From Paenibacillus kobensis NBRC 15729 (GTDB lineage: Bacteria > Bacillota > Bacilli > Paenibacillales > Paenibacillaceae), in NCBI RefSeq assembly GCF_004000825.1, contig NZ_BILZ01000032.1:1-64000 (forward strand): a DNA stretch of 64,000 nucleotides. The letters run 5' to 3'. The notes under the pieces are model-generated. The model was not told the DNA's origin and did no database searches. It worked only from the letters and a program-made list of their open reading frames with translations. This document shows, piece by piece, positions 42,014 to 51,503 of the stretch. The translations under genes were made by a program, and so were the position numbers. How positions within the stretch are numbered: the first letter of the stretch is position 1; every line of letters starts with the position of its first letter.

Positions 42014-43417
42014 ATGAAACTCAAAAAAATCGTTTCTTTACTTGTTGCTTCTGCTATATCTATATCCGCAATGAATATTTCACCTGCCAACGTACTTGCA
42101 AGCAAGATTGAGACGACGAGTATTACGACTCAGCAGGGGTATAAGCTTACATGGGATAGTAAGCCGGCAGGAAAGGTGCTCACTAGTGTTGTAATCGACA
42201 AGTCTGTTTATACCTATACTTACGACGATAAGAGCAGGAGGACCTCGAAAAAATCGGGCAATAATAAAGTTTCATACACATACGATAATGACTTCAATCT
42301 TATTGCTGAAACGAGAGGCAAAGATGTTTGGACGTATCAATATGATCTCACGAATCAGATTTCAGGATTTACTCTTAATGGCGTATCCTATTTATACGTG
42401 AAGGACGCAAGTTTTAACGTCACTGCGATCACGAATCCGGATAACACGGTGCTAGCCCAATATTTTTATGATAATAATGGTATAGTTAGCTCCGTTCTCG
42501 GTCAGAATCCTTCGGGCGAATGGGTTGATATGAGCAGCGACAGCTCTTTTATCGGGACGAAGAATATGGTCCGGCTGCACTCGTATATTTTCGATACGGA
42601 GACGCAGTGGTATTATGATGGGTTTAGATACTATGATTCCGTGAACAACGTATATGTTGGCGGAACGGATAATCTAGACGCTATTTCGACTTTCGAGAAA
42701 TTTATGTCCCAGAACGCATCGGGTGACGTTTCCGCTTATGTTTCGCAAGAGCTTGTTGTTTCAATCACGAATTGGAAGAATGCTTTGTTGGGCACTGCTA
42801 GTTTCGGCACACCAATTAATACCCATAGTTCTTCTTGGTATAGCGGTTTATCTGATGTGGAGCTGTTAGCTAGATTAATTTATGGTGAGAATACGTTCAA
42901 CAGTTCAGATCAGAACGCGGTATCGTGGGTACTGATAAATCGGAAAAATAAAGGTACATTCGGGAGTACCTATAGAGCGATCGCGACTGCTTCTGGACAG
43001 TTTGCGCCGATGACAGGTGGCGCAACGGATACGGATGATGCAAGAGTGCCGAAGAAGAAAAACTCTGACAATAGCAGTAATATCCTTTGGGAGAATGCTG
43101 TGTGGAATGCATGTGTGCTGTTATCAACATCCAATGCAACCGATCTTAGCAGCTTGATAACGAAACCTACCGGTATATCCGGCCAGCTATATTTTTATGG
43201 ATTAAATTACTTTCTGACTCCCGGCGTCAGCCGGGATGGAACATCCGGATTGGAAGCATACGTGGGATCATGGACTGGAATTAAAAATATCGTCGTCGTA
43301 TATTCTAATACCGATGTATACCAGAACCCAGCAACCCTTAATGCTATTAAAACACAAGACAAGCTTGATTCATTCGAAGAAAGAAATACACATAATATTT
43401 TCTTTGATCTAAAATAA
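42014..43417 (+). CDS. Secreted mini-Rhs (YD-repeat) protein with SleB-like cell wall hydrolase domain
   Basis: A 467-residue exported protein. Signal peptide about 1-29 (cleavage after NVLA). Residues about 66-160 hold YD-type repeats (YTYDDKSRRTSKK, SYTYDNDFNLIAET, YQYDLTNQ). Residues about 189-220 match the Rhs core closing motif (SYIFDTETQWYYDGFRYYDSV, then GGTD). The last part, about 281-430, resembles SleB/CwlJ-type hydrolase_2: LLARLIYGENTFNSSDQNAVSWVLINRK with the predicted catalytic Glu292, then GQFAPM. Whole Rhs proteins are usually over 1000 residues; this is a miniature version. GC is lower than its neighbours. The lipoprotein next door is a candidate immunity factor (inference). 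Confidence 0.82.
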   Translation: MKLKKIVSLLVASAISISAMNISPANVLASKIETTSITTQQGYKLTWDSKPAGKVLTSVVIDKSVYTYTYDDKSRRTSKKSGNNKVSYTYDNDFNLIAETRGKDVWTYQYDLTNQISGFTLNGVSYLYVKDASFNVTAITNPDNTVLAQYFYDNNGIVSSVLGQNPSGEWVDMSSDSSFIGTKNMVRLHSYIFDTETQWYYDGFRYYDSVNNVYVGGTDNLDAISTFEKFMSQNASGDVSAYVSQELVVSITNWKNALLGTASFGTPINTHSSSWYSGLSDVELLARLIYGENTFNSSDQNAVSWVLINRKNKGTFGSTYRAIATASGQFAPMTGGATDTDDARVPKKKNSDNSSNILWENAVWNACVLLSTSNATDLSSLITKPTGISGQLYFYGLNYFLTPGVSRDGTSGLEAYVGSWTGIKNIVVVYSNTDVYQNPATLNAIKTQDKLDSFEERNTHNIFFDLK

Positions 43418-43427
43418 AGGAATAACG

Positions 43428-43465
43428 CAACAGGGGGCTTATTGCTCCCTGTTGTGGTGCTTTCG
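43428..43465 (+). terminator. Hairpin between mini-Rhs and lipoprotein genes
   Basis: CAACAGGGGGC pairs with GCTCCCTGTTG around a 5-nt loop; only a modest U-run follows, so read-through into the lipoprotein is likely. Confidence 0.65.
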
Positions 43466-43505
43466 TAGAAATGCTTTATTTCTCTGGAACAGGGGGAGCA
43501 GTAAC

Positions 43506-44342
43506 ATGAAACATAAGATTGTATTGAACATTCTCATGGTGGGCATCGTTCTGCTTGTTAGCTCTTGTGGAGCTAACGATAACCGTAGCAATACTAGTCC
43601 TGACGAACGATTGCCAGTTGGTTACACAATTGCGAATATCGAGAGCGCGATTGATGAATGCATCAACTATATCATGTGGAATAATCCAGAGGAAGAAATC
43701 CCTAGACCAGCGGGCTCTGAACCCTATGTCGGGCAGCAGGTTTCAGTTGAAGTGAGATTATATACGGACCCGTCCGGCGGTCACAAAGTATACGCGCAAT
43801 CAAATGTAGACATCTGGAAAGATTTGTTGTTCAAATTTGATCGATTAGGTGGAGAAGTGTACTGTACGGGTCATGCAAATCCGGTAGAAGAATCAGGGCC
43901 GGAAGGCGATTATGAAGTAATCGATACGATATCACTCCAAGTTCAGCCGGTGCGTGATCCCCATTTTGGAACATCGCCGGAGAAAGATCGAATGATAAAG
44001 ACAGTCGAGAACAAAGTGACGGCGATGTGCGAAGATTTTACTGCAGGTTCGGATGGGAAATTATATTTGGATTCCGATGTTTACATGGTGGACTTCTATG
44101 AATATGAAATGTCTGTGGGATTTTGGTTTGTTCTTAAAGGTGGAAATGCATATTACTCAGGGGTAGGACTTCGATTGGATAAAACAACAAATGAATATGA
44201 AATTACTGGAAAGAAAGGATTTCCATTAAACAACATCGATTCAATGAAGAAGGGCGACCCTGGCAGATTCATGTTTGATAGAATGGTTCAGGCTGCGATC
44301 AAGCACTATAAGTGCGGCGAATCCGGACTGAAATCTGTATAG
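43506..44342 (+). CDS. Lipoprotein next to the mini-Rhs gene, candidate immunity protein
   Basis: A 278-residue lipoprotein with lipobox LLVSSC (Cys near residue 21), then a polar linker and a mixed alpha/beta soluble domain. Recognisable stretches include VGQQVSVEVRLYTDPSGGHKVYA and SVGFWFVLKGGNAYYSGVGLRL. I recognise no family. Low GC, like the gene before it, and 88 bp after that gene's stop, so cotransfer is likely. A role as surface-anchored protection against the SleB-like hydrolase is plausible but unproven; it could also be an independent cargo. Confidence 0.72.
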   Translation: MKHKIVLNILMVGIVLLVSSCGANDNRSNTSPDERLPVGYTIANIESAIDECINYIMWNNPEEEIPRPAGSEPYVGQQVSVEVRLYTDPSGGHKVYAQSNVDIWKDLLFKFDRLGGEVYCTGHANPVEESGPEGDYEVIDTISLQVQPVRDPHFGTSPEKDRMIKTVENKVTAMCEDFTAGSDGKLYLDSDVYMVDFYEYEMSVGFWFVLKGGNAYYSGVGLRLDKTTNEYEITGKKGFPLNNIDSMKKGDPGRFMFDRMVQAAIKHYKCGESGLKSV

Positions 44343-44375
44343 CGATGAACAACTAGCCACAATCGACATCATAAA

Positions 44376-44409
44376 AGCCGCCAGTCTCCCAAGAGATTGG
44401 CGGCTTTAA
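44376..44409. terminator. Bidirectional terminator
   Basis: AAAGCCGCCA-TCTC pairs with GAGA-TGGCGGCTTT around a short loop, with A and T runs on either side, between the convergent lipoprotein and sugar porter genes. Confidence 0.88.
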
Positions 44410-44421
44410 ATTTTAAACCCA

Positions 44422-45837
44422 TTAACCTTTATTCGAAGAGGTCCACATGCTCTCGATCTGCTCCAGCGACTTGCCTTTCGTCTCTGGTATGACACGCCAC
44501 GTGAAGATGACGGTGATGAGTCCCATGACGGCGTAAATCCAGAACGTTGGTGCCGGTCCAGCCGATTTCAGCATGGGCGGGAACGTCTGAGAGACGATGT
44601 AGTCGGCTGCCCACAGCGCCATCGAAGCGATGGCTATAGCCCGGCCGCGAATGTGGTTCGGGAAAATCTCCGCCAGCAGAACCCAGACGACAGGTCCGAG
44701 CGAGATGGCGAACGCAGCTACATACACGAGCAGCAGAATGAGCACGATCGGTCCCGACGTATCGGTATGGAAGGCGAAGCCGATGAACAGCAGGCAGAGC
44801 GTCATTAATGCCGAGCCGGTAAGCAGCAGCGCTTTGCGGCCGACTTTGTCGATGAGCCAGATGGCCAGAATCGTGAAGGCGACGTTGATCGCGCCGACGA
44901 GTATCGTCTGAAGCAGCGCGGCGTTCGTGCCGGCGCCGGTTTCTTTCAAAATTTCCGGCGCATAGTACAGAACGGCGTTAATGCCGGTAACCTGCTGCAG
45001 CACGGCGATGACGACCCCGATAATGAGGGCGGTGCGAAGGCCGGGCTTGAACAGTTGGCGCAGCGAGCCGCGCGTTTCTTCTTGGAACGATTGCTTAATA
45101 TCGATTACTTCTTGGCGTGCGCCTTCCTCGCCGTGCACTTTGACCAGAATGTCCAGTGCTTCGGCTGCCCGACCTTGCTTGATGAGCCAGCGCGGGCTCT
45201 CGGGTACGAGGAACAACAGAATCATGAACAATGCGCCGGGAACAGCGCCGATGCCGAGCATCCAGCGCCAAGCCGTCGATACATCCCAAGCGTCGTCGCC
45301 GAACGATGCGAAGCCGCTGTTGACGAAGTACGTCAGGAAGATACCCGTTACGGTAGCGAGTTGGTTGAAGGCGACGAGACGGCCGCGGTAGCGCGCCGGT
45401 GCGATTTCCGCATTATACAGCGGGCACAGCGTCGAAGTGATGCCAATTCCGAGTCCGCCGATCATCCGCCAGATGATGTACGTGCTGAACGTGTCCGGCA
45501 AAGCGGAACCGATCGAGCCGATAATGAAGAGGAGAGCGGCGGCGATCAGCACTTTTTTGCGGCCGAGTCTGTCGCTCAGAATGCCCGAAGCGCCTGCTCC
45601 GACAATGCAGCCAATAATAAGGCTTGATACGGCCCAGCCAACCTGAACCTCGTTCAAAGAAAACCGCTCCTGCATAAAGCCGACGGCGCCCGATACGACT
45701 GCCGTATCGAATCCGAACAGCAAGCCGCCGAGTGCGGCGATAATGGACATCAGCGTAACGAATTTCATGTTCACCGCATGATTCGCGTTCGCGTCGTTTA
45801 CGCCTTTATCTTGTTGTATAGGCATTGTAATAGCCAA
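44422..45837 (-). CDS. Sugar:H+ symporter (MFS sugar porter family, XylE-like)
   Basis: A 471-residue transporter with twelve helices and the sugar porter signatures: SDRLGRKKVL (loop 2-3), PESPRWLI (after helix 6), QQVTGINAVLYYAPEI (helix 7) and PETKGKSLEQIE (end). These match XylE/AraE/GalP-type proton symporters for pentoses and hexoses. TTG 45837 follows AAGGAGC by 7 nt; an in-frame ATG four codons further in is the alternative. It lies immediately downstream of a sugar-sensing system on the same strand, so it may be its target. Confidence 0.9.
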   Translation of the reverse strand: MAITMPIQQDKGVNDANANHAVNMKFVTLMSIIAALGGLLFGFDTAVVSGAVGFMQERFSLNEVQVGWAVSSLIIGCIVGAGASGILSDRLGRKKVLIAAALLFIIGSIGSALPDTFSTYIIWRMIGGLGIGITSTLCPLYNAEIAPARYRGRLVAFNQLATVTGIFLTYFVNSGFASFGDDAWDVSTAWRWMLGIGAVPGALFMILLFLVPESPRWLIKQGRAAEALDILVKVHGEEGARQEVIDIKQSFQEETRGSLRQLFKPGLRTALIIGVVIAVLQQVTGINAVLYYAPEILKETGAGTNAALLQTILVGAINVAFTILAIWLIDKVGRKALLLTGSALMTLCLLFIGFAFHTDTSGPIVLILLLVYVAAFAISLGPVVWVLLAEIFPNHIRGRAIAIASMALWAADYIVSQTFPPMLKSAGPAPTFWIYAVMGLITVIFTWRVIPETKGKSLEQIESMWTSSNKG

Positions 45838-46053
45838 GTTGGATGCTCCTTCCGAATAACGAATGAACCGCCCGTAAGAATAGGCTCAGGTGGCGGCGTC
45901 ACTCATTATAGCACCCGGCATGGCGGGCCGAAGGAGCAATCGACAGCACAATTTTGCGCGTTTCCCGCACATTTCATGCATGCCGGCAATCCGATTGGTC
46001 GGGCGTTCCTTGCACCCTCACTATTTTGCTTCAGCACCGCAAAATAATCCTCT

Positions 46054-47484
46054 TTACGCCTGCGGATCCGATGGCTTCACCGCTCCGGTGCGATAATCCG
46101 ACGGCGTCAGTCCGGTCACTTTCTTGAACACCCGGCTGAAGTAATTCGGATCTTTATAGCCAACCTCGAAGCATATTTCTTTCAAGCTAAGCGTCTCGTC
46201 ATCCATCATCTGCTTCGCCTCGTTAATTCTTAATCGGGTCAAGTAATCGATGAACGACTCTCCGACATACTGCTTAAACACTTTGCTCAGGTAAAAAGGG
46301 TTCAGATGTACGTACTCGGCGACTTCCTCGAGCGACAGTTCTTCCTTGAACCGCGATTCGATGAAGCGCTTCGCACGTTCCAGCGCGGATACCGTCTGCT
46401 GCTCGCGCAGCTCGCGGCTGCGCCGAAGCGCCGACAGCACGTAAGCGCTGGCTGCTTCATCCGCAGCGCTGCCGGCAATACGGCTGCGTGCGTCGGCCTC
46501 GCCGCCGATGCCGCTGGCTTGTTCCCGCTGTCCGCCCGGCAGCGGCCCGCCGGCGCTTTGCAGTTCGGCGAACAGGCATAGCCCTCCGCCGCTGCCGCAG
46601 CAGGAGGAGGCGAACACCGCCTCCACGTAAGAGCGGCGCATGCCCTCGACGCCTTGATTCACGGTGCCGACGCCGATAGAAGCCGGCAGGCGCAGGCGCT
46701 CCTCCGTCCAGCGTGACAGCCTCTGCGCGAACAGCAGCGCTTCCGAGGATCCGCGTTCAGCATTCACACGGCCGGGCTGCGGTTCGGACTGCACTCGCTG
46801 CGGAAAAAACACCGCCATATGCCGGTCGATAATTGAGCTGACAAGGCAGCCGCCCTGCGATCTCGCGAACGCGCGGACTTCCTCATACAGCGTTCTGCGC
46901 TCGCGCTCGTCCGCCGGCAGGTCGCTCCAGGCGGCTACAACCGCACAGCCGCCATCCAGAGGGAAACCGACCCAAGCGGCCAATTGCTCGGCTTCCGTGC
47001 CGATCACTTGGTCGACCATGAACATGAGTGCCAGTTCGTTCTGCATGAGCGGCTCCAGCTCATTCATTCGGTTCAGCAGCGCAAGCCGCTCGCCGCGCTG
47101 CCGTTTCTCTGCGTCGAGCTCTTGAACGAGCCGCTGCAGCAGAGCAGCGATCTGCTCGCGGCCCGCCGGTTTGATGATATACTGTTTCACGCCGAGCTCG
47201 ACGGCTTCCTGCGCATAAGCGAAATAGTCGTAGGCAGTAACGAGCACCAGCTTCGTCTCCGGCATCCGGGCACGAATTTCGCGAAGCGCATCCAGGCCTT
47301 GAATGCCGGGCATATGGATATCCATAAAAATGATGTGCGGCCGCAGCTCCTCCGCCAGCTCCAGCGCTTTGCGTCCGTTGTCCGCGAACAGCAGCTCGAA
47401 CGTATCGGGCATCGTACGCCGGATGATCCATTCCAACCCTTCGCGCTCCAGTGCTTCGTCATCGGCGATCAATAGTCGGTACAT
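46054..47484 (-). CDS. AraC-type response regulator (YesN-like)
   Basis: A 476-residue regulator. The receiver domain is residues 1-125 with acidic pocket ADDE, phosphoacceptor Asp55 (FMDIHMPG) and Lys105 (QYIIKPA). A central region (about 130-360) is variable and may be a dimerisation domain. The C-terminal AraC/XylS double helix-turn-helix (about 375-470) reads LSLEEVAEYVHLNPFYLSKVF and LSLKEICFEVGYKDPNYFSRVFK. It would be phosphorylated by the kinase encoded directly upstream at 47521 and activate sugar-transport genes. Confidence 0.92.
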   Translation of the reverse strand: MYRLLIADDEALEREGLEWIIRRTMPDTFELLFADNGRKALELAEELRPHIIFMDIHMPGIQGLDALREIRARMPETKLVLVTAYDYFAYAQEAVELGVKQYIIKPAGREQIAALLQRLVQELDAEKRQRGERLALLNRMNELEPLMQNELALMFMVDQVIGTEAEQLAAWVGFPLDGGCAVVAAWSDLPADERERRTLYEEVRAFARSQGGCLVSSIIDRHMAVFFPQRVQSEPQPGRVNAERGSSEALLFAQRLSRWTEERLRLPASIGVGTVNQGVEGMRRSYVEAVFASSCCGSGGGLCLFAELQSAGGPLPGGQREQASGIGGEADARSRIAGSAADEAASAYVLSALRRSRELREQQTVSALERAKRFIESRFKEELSLEEVAEYVHLNPFYLSKVFKQYVGESFIDYLTRLRINEAKQMMDDETLSLKEICFEVGYKDPNYFSRVFKKVTGLTPSDYRTGAVKPSDPQA

Positions 47485-47520
47485 CGGGCTTGTCCTCCTT
47501 TCTATTCGTTCCGCTCCGGT

Positions 47521-49002
47521 TCAGCCCGGGCTTGGTGCCGCAGGCTCAGACGGCAGTGTCAGCGTTACGCGCGTTCCTTGCCCCAAGACGCTCTCGATTG
47601 CAACTAATCCAGACGCGCCGTAGAACAATTCAAGCCTGCGGAATACGTTGCGCGTGCCAAGTCCGGCCGATTCGGTACGCCGTCCGGCTCCGGCCAGCGG
47701 TGAAGTGCCGATTCGACTGGACGTATTCTCCATGCGGACCGGATGGTCGGCAGCCGAATGATTGAGCAGCGCTTGCCGCGCGTGCTCCGGCATTCCTTTG
47801 CCGTTGTCGGCGACGATGATCCGCACCGTTCCGTCCGCATCGCGTCTAATCTGAAGCGAGATGACCGCGCCTTGCTCCATCTGCTCGACACCGTGAACGA
47901 ACGCGTTCTCGACGAGGGGCTGAAGTGTTAGCGGAGGGAGCGGGGCAGACAGGGCGCTTTCGTCGATCTCGCGTTCGAATGCGATCCGGTCGCGGAAGCG
48001 GGCTTGCTGAATGGTCATATATGCCTCGACGTGGCCGAGCTCCTCGCGCAAGGATACCGGCCGGTCGAGCTGGCTTAAGTTATAGCGAATAAGCTGCGAC
48101 ATCGAGACGATGAGATCGCTAGTCCTCTCGGCTCCTTCGAGCAGCGCTAGCTTCGAGAGCGCATTGAGCGAATTGAACAGAAAATGCGGCTGGATCTGGC
48201 TTTGCAGCGAGCGAAGCTCCAGTTCATTCAGCAGTTGGCGTTGCTCGCTCTGCTCTTGTTCGAGGCGCGCCCGTTCACGCAGCCCGCCCAGCATGCCGCG
48301 GAAGGCTTCGGCCATCGCACCGAGTTCGTCGCGGCCGGCCAGCGCGGGCGGCTCCGCTTGCAGATCGCCCTTCGCAATCCGGCCGGCCGATTCGACGAGC
48401 GCATCGACCGGGCGAGTAATGCTGCGCGAGATCCATAACGCCAGGACGGCGGCCAGCAGTGTCTCGGTTACGAACACGGCAGCGCCCAGCCGGCTCAGCG
48501 CAACGTTCTCTTGTTGGATGCGGCGAAAGACCGGCCGGTCGGCTTCGAGCTCCGTATCGACCAGCCGGCTGCCTTCCTCGCGGATGAATAGAGCAGTCGT
48601 CTCCGCTTCCTCATATAAGCGAAGGGAATCGGAGGTAGAGGAGGCGTTCATCGCCGCCTGCTCCTGCTCGATAAGCGTCTCCATCATGCCGGTATATCCG
48701 ATGGAGGCTGCGGCGCTGTTGCTTGCGAGCAGCGAATCGCGAAGACCGCCGAGCTGGCGCTCCAACGACCGCGTCGCTTCGGCGGACGCTTCAGTCGGGT
48801 TGTCCAGATGGCTGTACAGCGTCTGGAGCAGCGAATCGGCAGTTTGGGCCGCTTGCTTGTAGAGCAGCAGCCGTTCCATCATGCCGTCATAGCTTCGCTG
48901 CACGACATTGGCGCTCCGGTACAAGAAGAACGTCGTCGAGCCGACCATGATGACGAGCAGCGGAATGAACAGCAGCAGCTTCATGCGTATCGTCATGGGC
49001 AT
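47521..49002 (-). CDS. Sensor histidine kinase (LytS/YesM-like, HAMP domain)
   Basis: A 493-residue membrane kinase. Transmembrane helix 1 about 8-28, an extracytoplasmic region of roughly 140 residues, helix 2 about 172-192, HAMP (about 192-245). The phosphoacceptor His273 lies in QSQIQPHFLFNSLNALSKL, as in His_kinase/YesM proteins. HATPase motifs follow: LQPLVENAFVHGV, VADNGKGMP and GLGTRNVFRRL. The gene overlaps the sugar-binding protein gene by 10 nt and is 36 nt from the response regulator gene. The small outer domain suggests it reads the neighbouring sugar-binding protein. Confidence 0.92.
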   Translation of the reverse strand: MPMTIRMKLLLFIPLLVIMVGSTTFFLYRSANVVQRSYDGMMERLLLYKQAAQTADSLLQTLYSHLDNPTEASAEATRSLERQLGGLRDSLLASNSAAASIGYTGMMETLIEQEQAAMNASSTSDSLRLYEEAETTALFIREEGSRLVDTELEADRPVFRRIQQENVALSRLGAAVFVTETLLAAVLALWISRSITRPVDALVESAGRIAKGDLQAEPPALAGRDELGAMAEAFRGMLGGLRERARLEQEQSEQRQLLNELELRSLQSQIQPHFLFNSLNALSKLALLEGAERTSDLIVSMSQLIRYNLSQLDRPVSLREELGHVEAYMTIQQARFRDRIAFEREIDESALSAPLPPLTLQPLVENAFVHGVEQMEQGAVISLQIRRDADGTVRIIVADNGKGMPEHARQALLNHSAADHPVRMENTSSRIGTSPLAGAGRRTESAGLGTRNVFRRLELFYGASGLVAIESVLGQGTRVTLTLPSEPAAPSPG

Positions 49003-50057
49003 TCCGGCAAGCCGAGCGTATGGGCTGTCACCAGCGATGCGGAGGTGAAATGCTCGGCTGTCTTCGATGGCGATTCTGTGGCGCTGGTTGCGGCAGAGCC
49101 ATGCTGCTGCAGCTGCAGGACGGCTTGAAATCCCATCTCATAAGGCTGCTGCACGATCGTGCCTCGAATCGTACATTGTTCGATCGCTTCCCGGGTTCCC
49201 GGCAAATCGTCAAAGGCATACAGCACGATATCCGGTGATCGAAGGGTATTCCCGTGCTTCGCGTCTGCCGGTGTCTCCGGTTTTGTTTGCTCCGCCCGTC
49301 TGACGGCTTCCGCCATACCAGGGCCGTCAAGCGCACTGAAGCCGACAATCGCATCGAGTCCAGGATGGCTGCTCAGCATATCGGTCGTCTGTTCGACAGC
49401 CCGGAGCCTTGAATTGCCCGTCGTACGAATATCGACGATCTGCAGGCGCGGATAGCGGTCTGTTACGTCGCGCAGACCGGCGAGCCGCAGCTGCTGGTTA
49501 ATGGAACTGCTGCCGATCAGCACGCCGACTTGGCCGGCTCCGCCTGTTTCCTCCGCGATGAGCGTCCCCATCTGCTGCCCGGCTTTGCGGTTATCTGTCC
49601 CGACATACGCCTCGCGCTGACTGTCCGGCTCGTCGGCATCGACGGTGATGACGCCGATGCCGCGGCTGACGGCATCATCGATTAGAGCCCGGTAGGCGGT
49701 GTCATTCAGCCCTTGAATAATGACGGCATCGCTCTTGGCAGCTATTGCTTTGGCAAGCAGGCGGGCTTGCTCGCTGGCATCGATCCGGCCCGGTCCGGTA
49801 TATTCAAGCGTCATGCCCAGCTGTTTCGCAGCATCCCCGGCTCCGCGTTTGACCTCTTGCCAGAATGGATTGTCCGCTTCCTGTGCAATGAGCGTGATGC
49901 GGTACCCGGCTGATGCCGGCTGGCCGGAAGGTTCCGTCCCGACCAAGGAATGGGCAAGCTCGCGCGCCCGGAAGGCGGAGGCGTAGAAGGCAGCCAGCAC
50001 CGCAGCGAACATAATGAAAAGGGCAATCAACCCGATGGTAGCGGTCCGATTAGACAT
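48993..50057 (-). CDS. Membrane-anchored sugar-binding protein of a three-component sensor
   Basis: A 354-residue periplasmic-binding protein of the type 1 (ribose/xylose-like) fold. The N-terminal helix (about 8-28) has no lipobox Cys, so it is a membrane anchor rather than a cleaved signal. Fold signatures: ITLIAQEADNPFWQEVKRGAGDAAKQL, DAVIIQGLNDT, GVITVDADEPDS and YVGTDNRKAGQQMG. No ABC permease follows; the histidine kinase gene overlaps it. The arrangement matches XylFII-LytS-YesN systems, in which the binding protein presents sugar to the kinase. The ligand is unknown; the C-terminal 60 residues are low in fold signal. Confidence 0.85.
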   Translation of the reverse strand: MSNRTATIGLIALFIMFAAVLAAFYASAFRARELAHSLVGTEPSGQPASAGYRITLIAQEADNPFWQEVKRGAGDAAKQLGMTLEYTGPGRIDASEQARLLAKAIAAKSDAVIIQGLNDTAYRALIDDAVSRGIGVITVDADEPDSQREAYVGTDNRKAGQQMGTLIAEETGGAGQVGVLIGSSSINQQLRLAGLRDVTDRYPRLQIVDIRTTGNSRLRAVEQTTDMLSSHPGLDAIVGFSALDGPGMAEAVRRAEQTKPETPADAKHGNTLRSPDIVLYAFDDLPGTREAIEQCTIRGTIVQQPYEMGFQAVLQLQQHGSAATSATESPSKTAEHFTSASLVTAHTLGLPECP

Positions 50058-50286
50058 GAAGAACTCCTTTTTGATTCAAGGCGACTGAAGGTTACTGTCG
50101 CTTTCGATATTTCTTATTATGGTACTTTATCGGCTCGACAATCAACCAAGGTGCAGGAAACCATTAGTTTTGCAATACATAACAGGCACGAACGGTATTT
50201 TAATATAGAAATATATGGTTGGAAATCAAAAGAGACCCTATAATGATCATAATGTCGATATCGAAATAGGGGGACGGACATTAGAC

Positions 50287-51429
50287 ATGCAGACAGATAG
50301 AAGAGACGAGCCGTTCGAATCGATGCCTTTCACGGAGCATCGACTGCCAGCCTCGAACGGAGGAAGGGCCGATGCGGACGCGATAAGCCGGGAGACGAGC
50401 ATTTTAACTAGCTTCTTGCGGAGATTTACGGCATACGCGATCGATAGTATGTTGTTATCGGTCATTTTTTTGAGCGGTATTTACGCTTTGTATCTTGTTG
50501 TGAATCTCACGGTTTTAATCTGGGTCGGCATTGTTATTTGTGTGATCACGGCGGGATTTCTGTACTATTGGCTAAATGAGGCGTGGTTCGGAGCGACAGT
50601 AGGCAAGTGGGCGCTTCGGGTTCGAGTCGTGAATAAGGAGGGGCAGCCGCCGGGGCTCCGGAAATCGCTGATTCGAAATTTGATTCGAATAGCCGAATTC
50701 AGCCCGTTCATGCTGAACGGTTTCGCAGCAGGCATTCTCGTCATGGCCGTACCGAGCAAGCAGCGGTTGGGTGATATGGCGGCGGGCACTTATGTGCTGC
50801 CTGTTCGCAATACGCTGCCGCCAAGCGCACGCAGGTCGACTGCAATGAGGCGGCTGTTTGTGTCGATTTCGATTGTTGGCGCAGCGGGAACCATCGCCGC
50901 AGCCGCAACCGTTAACCAGTGGACTCAAGTATTTTGGAGCGAGCAGACGTTTCAGACGACGGACGGTCGGTATGAAATTACGGTTCCCGGACACTGGGAC
51001 CGCAGACGTGATGTCGAGAACGGATTGTTCATTAACAGCTACATTTCGAATGCCTTTGTCTACATGGATGGAGCGACTGACGAGGAGATGAGCGAGTATC
51101 CGGCGGTTCAGGCATTCGGCGACTATGTTCGCGGATGGATTGTGGGCCAATACTCAGCCGTTCTCGATGATGCAGCATTTACCCGAATGGATCTGAACGG
51201 CAATCCAGCTTACCGGTTTCGGATGCATGGCATTGATGAGGATGGGACTTGGAAGTCCTATACCGTCACGGTAACGGGGGATGGGGATCGGAATTACTTT
51301 ATTGTTTCCTCGCTTTACGATACGAATCGCCGATTCAGCAATATAGAGGAATTTTGGCAGCAGCATGCCGAGGACTTGGATAAGCTCAATGGATGGGTCG
51401 GATCGTTCAAACCGGCAGCGGTTGAATAA
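50287..51429 (+). CDS. RDD-family membrane protein with exported C-terminal domain, copy 1
   Basis: A 380-residue protein. Residues about 40-195 are the RDD membrane domain with RFTAYAIDSMLLS, the W-F-G-A-T-x-G-K-W motif (EAWFGATVGKWALRVRVV) and a conserved Q-R-L-G-D-M-A-A turn. After another helix (about 210-235) a roughly 140-residue soluble region begins FQTTDGRYEITVPGHWD and ends near the C-terminus. No function is known; RDD proteins are implicated in Na+/H+ exchange in some species. ATG 50287 is 12 nt from AGGGGGA. Paralogue at 51504. Confidence 0.8.
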   Translation: MQTDRRDEPFESMPFTEHRLPASNGGRADADAISRETSILTSFLRRFTAYAIDSMLLSVIFLSGIYALYLVVNLTVLIWVGIVICVITAGFLYYWLNEAWFGATVGKWALRVRVVNKEGQPPGLRKSLIRNLIRIAEFSPFMLNGFAAGILVMAVPSKQRLGDMAAGTYVLPVRNTLPPSARRSTAMRRLFVSISIVGAAGTIAAAATVNQWTQVFWSEQTFQTTDGRYEITVPGHWDRRRDVENGLFINSYISNAFVYMDGATDEEMSEYPAVQAFGDYVRGWIVGQYSAVLDDAAFTRMDLNGNPAYRFRMHGIDEDGTWKSYTVTVTGDGDRNYFIVSSLYDTNRRFSNIEEFWQQHAEDLDKLNGWVGSFKPAAVE

Positions 51430-51503
51430 CAGCCGGCATTCGACGAAATGAGTTTATTAGCGGATATTCGAATCGGAGCAGAGCGGGAAGGCGGGTCGGG
51501 GAC

